Positions 1-5,423 of a stretch of DNA of 8,925 nucleotides are shown here, one piece after another (position 1 is the stretch's first letter; every line of letters starts with the position of its first letter). The notes under the pieces are model-generated. The model was not told where the DNA came from and searched no databases. It was given only the letters and a program-made list of their open reading frames with translations. The stretch spans positions 1 to 8,925 of the forward strand of contig PLWR01000300.1 of NCBI GenBank assembly GCA_003165615.1. The letters run 5' to 3'. This DNA is from Acidobacteriota bacterium. Its GTDB lineage: Bacteria; Acidobacteriota; Terriglobia; UBA7540. The translations under genes and the position numbers were made by a program.

Positions 1-435
1 CAGGGCTTCGAGGTCGGCTTGGTCTCTTGCCCTCCCCGTCATCTTCTTGTTGAGTATGAGCGCTTCACGGCCGATAAAGTTCACGCGGGTTTCGCCCACT
101 ACAGCCTCGACTCGGCTCGTCCATCCCTCGTCAAAGGTTACCCCGGTGATGGGAGTGAGAAGGTCGATCCGGTACGGTGGAACGCCCAACTGGATTACGC
201 GGTAGGTATCTACAAAATCAGCGGCTTTCGGGCCGAGAGCGGCGAATCCAAAATCTGACAATGCTAATTCCAACTTAACGGAGTTTTCCGGGGAGTTGCG
301 AACCAGGACGTCAAGGCCGCCGGTGTAGCGTGGAAACCCGTGGTGAGCCAGAGCCACCGCTCCCACCACAAGGTATTCAACGCTGTTTGAGTTGAGCGAT
401 TCGATAAACGCGCGCCAGTCTTCCGGAAGTGGCAT
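1..435 (-). CDS. Nucleotidyltransferase (MenA/AbiEii-like), 3' end beyond window
   Basis: Reading the minus strand from ATG at 435-433, 145 codons stay open to the window edge, so the C-terminus is missing. Sequence landmarks are VEYLVVGAVALAHHGFPRYT (residues 19-38), then GGLDVLV (39-45), IDLLTPITGV (90-99) and a C-terminal LNKKMTGRARDQADLEAL stretch. This layout matches the nucleotidyltransferase fold families often encoded beside a small partner protein in type IV-like toxin-antitoxin pairs; the assignment is from family memory. These enzymes transfer a nucleotide onto RNA or protein using an Asp triad. Here Asp42 and Asp91 are present, but the position where the first Asp of DxD is expected is Gly40 (codon 318-316, GGC rather than GAC), so catalysis may be impaired. 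An AAGGAG Shine-Dalgarno sequence lies just upstream of this ATG, which fixes the start. The gene overlaps the upstream small gene by 59 bp in another frame, implying translational coupling. A solitary nucleotidyltransferase of unrelated role is the alternative. Confidence 0.8.
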   Translation of the reverse strand, partial: MPLPEDWRAFIESLNSNSVEYLVVGAVALAHHGFPRYTGGLDVLVRNSPENSVKLELALSDFGFAALGPKAADFVDTYRVIQLGVPPYRIDLLTPITGVTFDEGWTSRVEAVVGETRVNFIGREALILNKKMTGRARDQADLEAL

Positions 436-571
436 CGCTCTCCTTGTGGGCCATCGCCCGAAGCTGGAAGAGAATCTCCAGGCGTTCCGCCGGCGAAAGC
501 CGACGGTAGAACTCGCGCTCGGCGACATCGGCCTCCTGGAAAGTTTGAAACTTGGTGACGACCGGCTTCAT
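377..571 (-). CDS. Small partner protein of the nucleotidyltransferase (putative antitoxin)
   Basis: This is a 64-aa protein from ATG at 571-569 to a stop at 377-379. It begins MKPVVTKFQTFQEADVAERE and continues with FYRRLSPAERLEILFQLRAM, then ends with RLARVYRIAQLKQR. The predicted helices, the '(Y/F)RRLSPAERLEIL' core and the 'RVYRI' tail resemble small proteins that often precede nucleotidyltransferase genes of this type, so an antitoxin or partner role is inferred. The 3' 59 bp overlap the nucleotidyltransferase start, the usual arrangement for a coupled pair. The frame remains open upstream to about 916, but that part is the shadow of the opposite strand. The ATG at 571 has no convincing Shine-Dalgarno sequence. 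A TATAAT hexamer ends six bases before it, so a leaderless transcript is possible. Functional role uncertain; the coding call is fairly firm. Confidence 0.7.
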   Translation of the reverse strand: MKPVVTKFQTFQEADVAEREFYRRLSPAERLEILFQLRAMAHKESDATSGRLARVYRIAQLKQR

Positions 572-583
572 ACCGATATTATA
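572..583 (-). promoter_or_regulatory. Candidate -10 box, possible leaderless start
   Basis: On the minus strand TATAAT occupies 583-578 and is followed by six bases (ATCGGT) and then the ATG at 571. This places the expected transcription start at or next to the A of the start codon. No good -35 box is visible at 16-18 bp upstream. The reading as a promoter of the small gene/nucleotidyltransferase pair is an inference from one perfect hexamer and its spacing. Confidence 0.35.
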
Positions 584-781
584 TTCGGTGAGGCCCGAAA
601 GTCCTACGGCAAAACACTTGAGCCTTCGGGGATTGATGGGAGTGCCGCAGTGGCGCTTGGCCGTCTGGATTCTGCCAAGCAGGAACCCCGGCTTGGTAGG
701 GGAGGGCTCCCCTACCCAATAGACACCTTCCGACCTCAAGGCCGGGGCTACAGTCAAAATAGCACACGACCCATTGACGGT

Positions 782-810
782 TTGATTTTGTCGGTGCTTG
801 GCGGGACAAT
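782..810 (+). promoter_or_regulatory. Candidate sigma70-type promoter for the sensor/Mla operon
   Basis: TTGATT at 782-787 and GACAAT at 805-810 are separated by exactly 17 bp, each matching the -35 and -10 consensus at four of six positions. A start near 817 would give a roughly 35-nt leader before the ATG at 852. The spacing and location upstream of the first gene support it; the matches are only moderate. Confidence 0.4.
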
Positions 811-851
811 AGGCCCAGCGAAGTCTTGAATCTGAAAGTGAGGCGTTTGTT

Positions 852-1028
852 ATGGCCTTCAAAGAACTTAAGTGCCTGGTTTGCAACCAACCCGAAAATC
901 GTTGCACGTGCATCAAGTATTGCGCCCTGTGCCAGACGGATTACCGGGTTCGCCTCACCGAGGACGGCCAGTTCTACTGTGCCGACTGCCGCGAGGCGTG
1001 CGGCTACAAAACCCAGGACGATTTTTGA
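852..1028 (+). CDS. 58-aa cysteine-rich (zinc-ribbon-like) protein
   Basis: ATG 852 to TGA 1026-1028 encodes 58 residues with nine cysteines: CLVC (8-11), CTC (18-20), CALC (24-27), CADC (43-46) and Cys50. The paired CxxC/CxC knuckles are typical of zinc-ribbon or rubredoxin-like metal binding, here enough for two metal sites. There is no signal peptide or membrane segment, so a cytoplasmic location is expected. A GTGAGG Shine-Dalgarno-like sequence lies eight bases before the ATG. It is the first gene downstream of the candidate promoter and lies 49 bp before the sensor phosphatase start, so it probably shares that transcript. I do not recognise a named family. It could act as a small regulator or redox/metal sensor of the operon, but nothing in the sequence settles this. 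The regular cysteine spacing and compact length argue for a real gene. Confidence 0.72.
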   Translation: MAFKELKCLVCNQPENRCTCIKYCALCQTDYRVRLTEDGQFYCADCREACGYKTQDDF

Positions 1029-1890
1029 GAAAGCAAGAGGATTGCTTTTACCGGGGTGCGCCTGTACCATCGAAATTATGCTTGTGGCCCGCCCATCGCT
1101 GGCCTGGAAAATTGCGACGGCCAACATCTTTCTTGCCCTCTTCGCCGTATTGCTCGCTGGGATGCTGCAATACCGCAAAGAGCAGCGCATTCTCGCCGCC
1201 ACCATGCGCTAGGGATTGACGCAGGTGGCCACCAGCGGCGCGCTGCTGATGGACGGCGAGAAGGCGGAAGCGCTGATCCATGGGCACACGCCCGCCACCA
1301 CTGCTCCGATTACGCAAGTCTTTCGATCCCTCTTGATCGCCAGCCCGGAGGTGGACCGCATTTACGTGCTGGGGGTTCTGCCCGGCGGCGAACCGCACTT
1401 CCTGTTGGGGCAGGGGGTGATGACCGATATCGATCCCGGATCGGTATTATCCGCCCACGCGCGGGAGTGCATTGAGCGCGGCTCTCCCATTACCACTGAC
1501 GTTTACGAGGATTCGGATGTCAAGTGGTTCTCCGCCTTTCACCCGTTGCGCGATCGGCAGGGAAGGGTGATCGCGGTATTGGGGGCGGACGAACGCGCTT
1601 CCGACCTTCAGGTGGAGGCGCGGGACCGGCTGAGGTCCACGCTGTTTTCGGGATTCGCGGCGGCGGCGGTGGCCGTGCTGCTCAGCTTCCTCCTCGCCCG
1701 CAGCGTTACTCGCCCCTTGAAATTGATGGCGGAGAGCACTTCGGAAATCGCCGCGGGAAATCTCAATATCCGCCTGAATATCCATAGCCGCGATGAAGTG
1801 GGTGAACTGGCGAATTCGTTTAACCAGATGGTGGAACGATTGTCCGCGGCGGCCGATGATCGCGCCCGCCTGCAAAAAGAACTATTGGAA

Positions 1891-1898
1891 AAACAGAA
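1891..1898. repeat. Target site duplication, left copy (AAACAGAA)
   Basis: AAACAGAA at 1891-1898 abuts the left end of the element and recurs at 2154-2161 just past the right end. Two further A residues also match outside the left copy, so an asymmetric 10-bp reading is possible. Symmetric 25-bp inverted repeats favour 8 bp. The pre-insertion sequence is the same either way. Confidence 0.85.
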
Positions 1899-1923
1899 TT
1901 GGGGTATGCACTTGACTCCCCTT
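1899..1923 (+). repeat. Left terminal inverted repeat
   Basis: This 25-bp sequence begins TTGGGGTATGCACTTGAC and is an exact reverse complement of 2129-2153. Its last base is directly followed by the GGAGGG ribosome-binding site of the internal ORF. Confidence 0.92.
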
Positions 1924-1934
1924 GGAGGGTAACC

Positions 1935-2126
1935 GTGGCCTATGAATATGTGAAATCTTATTACGGTGTCAATCCAGAGCCCGGTCAGCGAGTCACAACG
2001 AAAGATAAGCAAAAGAGTGGCACTATTGCCCGAAAGAAAAGCTATGACCAGTACGTTTATGTCACTTTCGACGGGTCAGGCTTTAGTGTCCCCTGTCACC
2101 CATTGGACTTGGAGTACGGGAAATGA
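1935..2126 (+). CDS. 63-aa cargo protein of the MITE-like element
   Basis: GTG 1935 to TGA 2124-2126. A strong Shine-Dalgarno sequence, GGAGGG at 1924-1929, lies five bases before the GTG and decides this start over an in-frame TTG inside the terminal repeat. The protein begins MAYEYVKSYYGVNPEPGQRV, continues with SGTIARKKSYDQYVYVTFDG (residues 28-47) and closes SVPCHPLDLEYGK. The alternation of Gly turns with beta-prone stretches (GQRV, GTIA, YVYVTFDG, then CHP and EYG) suggests a small SH3/KOW-like barrel. I recall similar short hypothetical proteins with an 'FD...HP..EY' ending in many bacteria, but cannot name a family. There is no membrane segment. It is the only gene in the element and unrelated to transposases. 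A selfish maintenance, nucleic-acid-binding or anti-host-defence role would all be speculation. Confidence 0.7.
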   Translation: MAYEYVKSYYGVNPEPGQRVTTKDKQKSGTIARKKSYDQYVYVTFDGSGFSVPCHPLDLEYGK

Positions 2127-2128
2127 CT

Positions 2129-2153
2129 AAGGGGAGTCAAGTGCATACCCCAA
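2129..2153 (-). repeat. Right terminal inverted repeat
   Basis: This is the exact 25-bp reverse complement of 1899-1923. It starts two bases after the stop codon of the cargo ORF and is followed by the second target-site copy at 2154-2161. Confidence 0.92.
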
Positions 2154-2161
2154 AAACAGAA
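2154..2161. repeat. Target site duplication, right copy (AAACAGAA)
   Basis: Second copy of AAACAGAA, identical to 1891-1898. It continues into ATTGGACCAGG, which rejoins the interrupted coiled-coil coding frame of the sensor phosphatase. Confidence 0.85.
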
Positions 2162-2162
2162 A

Positions 2163-2909
2163 TTGGACCAGGAACTGAGCCTGGCGGCGGAGATTCAGCA
2201 CAGTTTCCAACCGGTTACGTTCCCTTGCTCCCCGTGGTTTTGCACCAGCGCACGCACCGTGCCGGCACAGGTGGTGGGCGGGGACTTTTATGATTTCATC
2301 GACCTGGGAAACCACCGTCAGGGGATCGTGATCGGCGACGTGGCGGGGCGGGGCATTGCCGCGGCGCTCTACCTGGCACGGCTCATCAGCGATTTCCGTG
2401 CGGCGGCGATCCGCGCCGCCAGCCCCCGCGAGGCGCTGGAGCGGCTGAATCAACAGCTTTTGATGCGCTCCACGCGCGGACTTTTTGTCACCATGACCTA
2501 TCTGGTCTTGGAGGCGCAAACCGGGGAAGTCTGCTATGCTACAGGTGGTCACCTCCCTATGCTGCGCCGCAGCGGGGCTACCCATGAAGTGGACATTATA
2601 TACGGAGACGAGGGCCTACCCCTCGGCATCGAGAAGGATTCATTGTTGGCCGATCGCAAAATCCAGCTTGCGCCGGGTGACACTTTGTTACTGGTCACGG
2701 ACGGGGTCGTGGAAGCTTTGGAATCCGATCGGAGTGTTTTTAAGCTCGACAAACTAGCGCTAAGCCTTTGTCAGGCAAATTCCGGCGCCAGTCAAGTGGT
2801 GGAGAGTATTTTCAAGGAAATCAGCCGGATTTCTTCTGAGCCCCCGGAGGATGATTTGACGGTGCTGGCCGTTACCTGGACTCCTCCGCAAAGGGGGGTC
2901 CAGACGTGA
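2163..2909 (+). pseudogene. C-terminal SpoIIE/PP2C phosphatase fragment
   Basis: This open stretch after the element encodes the whole catalytic domain. Metal-binding and fold landmarks are intact: VVGGDFYDF (about residues 39-47 from TTG 2163), IGDVAGRGIAAALYLARL (about 58-75), an LLVTDGVVEAL motif and the terminal EDDLTVLAV. The domain hydrolyses phosphoserine on STAS-domain partners. If translated from TTG 2163 (weak Shine-Dalgarno, start uncertain), it would give a soluble phosphatase of up to 248 aa without the sensor and HAMP control. Whether this occurs cannot be read from the sequence. The stop overlaps the RsbW-like start (GTGA), so translation of this fragment would still couple to the downstream kinase gene. 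Confidence 0.75.
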
Positions 2910-3352
2910 TAAGAATCGCCATCGACAGCGAGCCCCGGCTGCTGAATATCCTGCGCGGTGTGGTAAAATTTCGCGCACACGAAGCAGGATTACCCAATTC
3001 CGACGCTGAGTATGTGGCCTTGGCCATTGATGAGGCTGCTGCCAATGTCATCCGCCACACCTATGGCAGCCGGCACGACGCGCGGATGGCACTGGAAGTT
3101 CGCTGTTTACCGGATCGACTGGAATTCATTCTGGAGGATTGGGGGCCCAAGGTCTGCGAGGAATCGATCCGCCCCCGCTCCCTGGATGAGTTGCGGCCCG
3201 GTGGCCTCGGCACATTCTTTATTTATAGCTTTATGGATGAGTGCTCATACGACCCGGGTTTCAAAGAAGGTAATCGCCTGAAGTTGGTCAAGTTTTTGAA
3301 ACGAAAGGGTGCTGGGTGCAATGATGAAGGTTCAAGTGCGAAATCTGGATAA
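2906..3352 (+). CDS. RsbW-like serine kinase / anti-sigma factor (HATPase_c)
   Basis: GTG 2906 to 3352, 148 aa, close to the usual length of RsbW/SpoIIAB kinases. The GHKL ATPase boxes are visible: N-box DEAAANVIRHTY (42-53; Glu43 and Asn47), G1 box LEDWGPKV (76-83) and G2 box PGGLGTFFI (98-106). Such proteins phosphorylate a STAS partner on Ser/Thr and may hold a sigma factor when free. The start overlaps the phosphatase stop by four bases (GTGA) and is preceded by an AAAGGGGGG Shine-Dalgarno run. The 3' end overlaps the STAS gene start by 32 bp, so the last ~12 residues (ending GSSAKSG) are written across the next gene's beginning. The cognate STAS substrate is almost certainly the next gene. 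No sigma factor gene is in the window, so whether it controls a sigma factor or the adjacent transporter is open. Confidence 0.88.
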   Translation: MIRIAIDSEPRLLNILRGVVKFRAHEAGLPNSDAEYVALAIDEAAANVIRHTYGSRHDARMALEVRCLPDRLEFILEDWGPKVCEESIRPRSLDELRPGGLGTFFIYSFMDECSYDPGFKEGNRLKLVKFLKRKGAGCNDEGSSAKSG

Positions 3353-3683
3353 GATCTCGGTTCTCGACTCCTCGGGCGACGTCGATCTGTATTCTTCGCC
3401 GCTCCTACGCGAAGCCTTGCTGGCAGAGATCAAGGCGGACGGCCCCAGTGTTTTGGTTAACATGTCCGCGGTGACCTATATTGATAGCTCCGGCATCGCC
3501 ACGCTGGTGGAAGGCTTGCAACTTTCGCGGCAGACCAAAACACGCTTTGGTCTTTTTGGACTGCGGCCCAACGCCCGCTCGGTGTTGGAGTTGGCGCGCC
3601 TGCACAGAGTTTTCACGATCTTCGAAACGGAAGCGGAAGCCCTGGAAAAGATCGGTTCCGTTCAACCCTTCAGCGGGATATGA
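3321..3683 (+). CDS. STAS-domain anti-sigma antagonist (RsbV-like) or MlaB-like subunit
   Basis: ATG 3321 to TGA 3681-3683, 120 aa; an ATG one codon later and a GTG at 3309 are alternatives. The GAAAGG at 3303-3308 fits the ATG starts better than the GTG it abuts. The single STAS domain contains VNMSAVTYIDSSGIATLVEG (46-65), in which Ser57 of DSSG aligns with the regulatory phosphoserine of SpoIIAA/RsbV. By family rule it is phosphorylated by the preceding HATPase kinase and dephosphorylated by the SpoIIE phosphatase encoded before that. It sits directly upstream of mlaE, where the STAS protein MlaB that binds the MlaF ATPase is encoded in many Mla operons, so it could serve the transporter. 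The start overlaps the kinase gene by 32 bp, indicating coupled translation. Sequence alone does not separate the two roles. Confidence 0.87.
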   Translation: MMKVQVRNLDKISVLDSSGDVDLYSSPLLREALLAEIKADGPSVLVNMSAVTYIDSSGIATLVEGLQLSRQTKTRFGLFGLRPNARSVLELARLHRVFTIFETEAEALEKIGSVQPFSGI

Positions 3684-3773
3684 GAAGAGCAGTGACGAGT
3701 GACAAGCAAAGAGCGACAAAAGCAGTTCGCATGGTCTTGCTCGTCACTCTTCACTCGTCACTAAGGTAAGGCT
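3684..3773 (+). repeat. Intergenic inverted repeat between STAS gene and mlaE
   Basis: A perfect 12-bp inverted repeat, AGTGACGAGTGA at 3691-3702 and its complement at 3751-3762, starts seven bases after the STAS stop and ends just before the mlaE ribosome-binding site (AAGGTAAGG, 3763-3770). The words AGTGAC/GTCACT also recur inside the arms. There is no T-run, so it is not an intrinsic terminator. It looks like a repeat-derived spacer that could stabilise or segment the message. Confidence 0.6.
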
Positions 3774-4568
3774 ATGACCGGCGTTCTGTCTTTCCTTGGA
3801 CGCAATACGCTGGATTTTCTCCGCTACGTGAGCGGACTCTATGACCTGAGCGTGAAGGCCGCCTATTGGACCTTCGTCGCGCCGTTCAGGGGCCGCCATG
3901 TCAAGTGGGGGAGTGCCATTCACCAGATGGTGGTGGCGGGCGTTGATTCCATTCCCATTGTCTCGCTGATTTCCCTTTTTATTGGCATTGTGCTGGGCTT
4001 GCAGGGCGCTTACCAGCTTGCCAAGTTCGGGGCAACTTATTTTGTTACCGCGCTGGTAGGCGTTTCCATGACGCGGGAGCTGGGGCCGCTCCTCACGGCC
4101 ATTATCATTGCCGGGCGGTCGGGGTCGGCGTTTGCCGCCGAGCTCGGCACCATGAAGGTGTCAGAAGAAATCGACGCGCTCGAAGCCATGGGACTCAACA
4201 GCGTGCGTTACCTGGTGGTTCCCAAGTACCTCGCCATGCTGATTATGATGCCTTGCCTCACCCTGATTTCCGACCTCTCGGGAATCCTGGGAGGCGCCCT
4301 CTTTGAGATCGCGCAGCTCGATAAGACCTTTTCGATGTGCCTTGCAGCCACCCGCGACGCGCTGGTGATGCATGACATCACCACGGGGCTGATCAAGAGC
4401 GTGGTGTTCGGCCTGATCATCACCACCATCGGGTGCAATGAAGGCTTCTCCGTCCAGGGTGGCGCGGAGGGGGTCGGTAAGGCCACAACCTCTTCCGTCG
4501 TGGTTTCGATTTTTCTGATTATCCTTGCGGATGTGATCTTTACCGCGATCTTCTACTTTACGGGTTAA
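3774..4568 (+). CDS. mlaE: MlaE/YrbE-family lipid ABC transporter permease
   Basis: ATG 3774 to TAA 4566-4568, 264 aa, normal length for MlaE. It forms the inner-membrane core that moves phospholipid between the inner membrane and the periplasmic MCE protein. Features: an N-terminal interface helix region (about 1-45), TM segments around 60-80 (SIPIVSLISLFIGIVLGLQG), 105-122, 150-175, 203-222 and 240-262. The highly conserved RELGPLLTAIIIAGRSGSAF (101-120) is followed by EEIDALEAMG (131-140), the coupling helix that docks on the ATPase. The ribosome-binding site is AAGGTAAGG. The neighbour mlaF begins two bases after the stop. The family assignment is firm. Import versus export direction, and the exact lipid, cannot be read from the sequence. 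Confidence 0.95.
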   Translation: MTGVLSFLGRNTLDFLRYVSGLYDLSVKAAYWTFVAPFRGRHVKWGSAIHQMVVAGVDSIPIVSLISLFIGIVLGLQGAYQLAKFGATYFVTALVGVSMTRELGPLLTAIIIAGRSGSAFAAELGTMKVSEEIDALEAMGLNSVRYLVVPKYLAMLIMMPCLTLISDLSGILGGALFEIAQLDKTFSMCLAATRDALVMHDITTGLIKSVVFGLIITTIGCNEGFSVQGGAEGVGKATTSSVVVSIFLIILADVIFTAIFYFTG

Positions 4569-4570
4569 AC

Positions 4571-5371
4571 ATGGCGAATGGTTTCGACGGCCCGATGATT
4601 CGCGTGGAGGACCTGGTCACTCACTATGGTGAGCGGTGCATCCTGAACCACGTCAATCTGGACTTTCCCACGGGCGAGACCATGGTGATTCTGGGAGGCA
4701 GCGGAACCGGCAAGAGCACGTTGTTGCGCCACATCATGCGCCTGGAGACTCCCACTTCCGGCCGGATCCTCATCAAGAACCAGGACATCTGCCCGATGTC
4801 GGAAGAGCGGTTCAACCAGTTCCGCCGCAAAATCGGCATGCTGTTCCAAAGCGCCGCGCTGTTCAATTCCATGACCATTGAAGAAAACGTGGCGCTGCCC
4901 TTGCGCGAGCTGACCCAACTGGAAGATTCCACCATCCGCATCATGACGCGCATCAAGCTGGACCTGGTGGGGCTGAACGGATTTGAAAACTACATGCCCT
5001 CGCAATTGAGCGGCGGCATGAAGAAACGCGCCGGCCTAGCGAGAGCGCTGGCGATGGACCCGGAGATTCTCCTTTTCGATGAGCCTTCGGCGGGACTCGA
5101 CCCCATTACCGCGGCGGGAATCGATTCGCTGATCCTGAAATTGAAACTTGCCTTCCGCATGACCATCATTGTGGTGACGCACGAACTGCCCAGCGCCTTT
5201 ATGATCGCGGACCGCATCACGGTGATGGATCGCGGCGAGGTGATCGCCACGGGAACGCCGGAAGAGATTCGCAACAGTCAGCACCCGCGCGTGCTGCAAT
5301 TCATGAACCGGATCCCCGAAGGCGATCAAATCGACCAGCAGGAGTACCTGCGCTCGCTGACGCAGAACTAG
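4571..5371 (+). CDS. mlaF: MlaF-family ABC transporter ATPase
   Basis: ATG 4571 to TAG 5369-5371, 266 aa. All ABC motifs are intact: Walker A GGSGTGKST (42-50), Q-loop Gln93, signature LSGGM (146-150) within SQLSGGMKKRAGLARAL, Walker B ILLFDEP (166-172, catalytic Glu171), D-loop SAGLD and H-loop His204. 'LSGGMKKR' in place of 'LSGGQ' is typical of the Mla/Mkl ATPases. The protein works on the cytoplasmic face with MlaE, powering lipid transfer to or from the MCE protein. The gene starts two bases after mlaE, so the two are translationally coupled. The C-terminal tail (about 245-266, PEGDQIDQQEYLRSLTQN) is where related ATPases extend toward partner subunits. No anomalies are seen in the catalytic core. 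Confidence 0.95.
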   Translation: MANGFDGPMIRVEDLVTHYGERCILNHVNLDFPTGETMVILGGSGTGKSTLLRHIMRLETPTSGRILIKNQDICPMSEERFNQFRRKIGMLFQSAALFNSMTIEENVALPLRELTQLEDSTIRIMTRIKLDLVGLNGFENYMPSQLSGGMKKRAGLARALAMDPEILLFDEPSAGLDPITAAGIDSLILKLKLAFRMTIIVVTHELPSAFMIADRITVMDRGEVIATGTPEEIRNSQHPRVLQFMNRIPEGDQIDQQEYLRSLTQN

Positions 5372-5423
5372 GTGTCAGGGCAGAGGTGTTGGGTGCGGGG
5401 AACTGGGTTCTGGGTAGAACAGC

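Larger units (their letters stand above)
572..851. other. Divergent intergenic region
   Basis: This 280-bp gap separates the minus-strand nucleotidyltransferase module from the plus-strand sensor/Mla operon. It contains a candidate promoter for each side and one strong hairpin at 695-716 (GGTAGGGGAG paired with CTCCCCTACC). The hairpin is not followed by a T-run on either strand, so it is not a standard intrinsic terminator. Overlapping open frames here show no recognisable protein features, and I see no coding region. Confidence 0.5.
1216..1932 (+). pseudogene. Middle fragment of the sensor: extracytoplasmic domain, TM2, HAMP
   Basis: This is the open stretch between the TAG at 1210 and the stop created by the inserted element. 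The translation from TTG 1216 shows a sensing domain (to about residue 138), a hydrophobic segment FSGFAAAAVAVLLSFLLA (144-161), and a HAMP domain with RSVTRPLKLMAE and the DEVGELANSFNQMVERL signature (193-209). A coiled coil follows (about 205-226), then eleven or so foreign residues from the element (NWGMHLTPLGG). Without TM1 it would lack its normal membrane anchor. A TTG immediately after the stop could allow reinitiation, but it has no proper Shine-Dalgarno sequence. It is better read as part of one broken gene than as an independent one. Confidence 0.7.
1899..2153 (+). mobile_element. 255-bp MITE-like element carrying one small ORF
   Basis: The element is bounded by perfect 25-bp terminal inverted repeats at 1899-1923 and 2129-2153 (outer ends TTGGGGTATGCAC and its complement) and flanked by an 8-bp direct repeat AAACAGAA. 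It sits inside the sensor phosphatase gene, and removing it with one direct repeat restores the reading frame exactly, so it is a true insertion. It is far too short for a transposase and must have been moved in trans. Unlike ordinary MITEs, its interior is almost wholly one 63-aa ORF: the Shine-Dalgarno sequence starts on the first base after the left repeat, and the stop codon ends two bases before the right repeat. An 8-bp duplication is produced by several IS families (IS66, IS256 and ISL3 among them); I cannot assign the parent from the end sequences. Confidence 0.9.
1078..2909 (+). pseudogene. Membrane sensor PP2C/SpoIIE phosphatase (RsbU/RsbP-like), disrupted
   Basis: The original gene ran from ATG 1078 to TGA 2907-2909 and encoded a membrane phosphatase of the kind that dephosphorylates a STAS anti-anti-sigma protein. 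Order of parts: a short N-terminus with TM1 (about residues 10-30), an extracytoplasmic sensing region, TM2 (translation of about 1636-1705), a HAMP linker (about 1693-1855) with a coiled coil, then the SpoIIE/PP2C domain (about 2200-2880). Two lesions are visible. An in-frame TAG at 1210-1212 follows codon 44 (AATMR*GLTQVA) and looks like a one-base change from CAG. A 255-bp element plus 8-bp target duplication at 1899-2161 truncates the coiled coil and shifts the frame. Deleting the element and one target copy rejoins LLEKQ to KLDQELSLAAE without any other change. No further stops are seen, so the damage is probably recent. The stop overlaps the next gene start by four bases (GTGA). The start at 1078 lacks a clear Shine-Dalgarno sequence. 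Confidence 0.85.

Noticed and set aside
695..716. Hairpin as an intrinsic terminator
   Set aside because: The stem is strong, but neither strand has a following T-run and the loop is very tight.
377..916. Long 179-aa minus-strand reading frame
   Set aside because: Only the last 64 residues have family-like sequence; the rest overlaps the plus-strand promoter, hairpin and cysteine-rich gene and looks like shadow translation.
826..1212. 128-aa plus-strand frame that would give the sensor a longer N-terminus
   Set aside because: Its first ~84 residues are the out-of-frame reading of the 58-aa cysteine-rich gene; the membrane segment starts naturally after ATG 1078.
1210..1212. TAG as a recoded sense codon
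   Set aside because: A second, independent disruption of the same gene and normal use of TAG as the stop of mlaF and the HAD gene make ordinary nonsense mutation more likely.
1899..2126. Start of the cargo ORF at TTG 1899 inside the terminal repeat
   Set aside because: GTG 1935 has a strong, correctly spaced GGAGGG; the TTG has none and its first residues are just repeat sequence.
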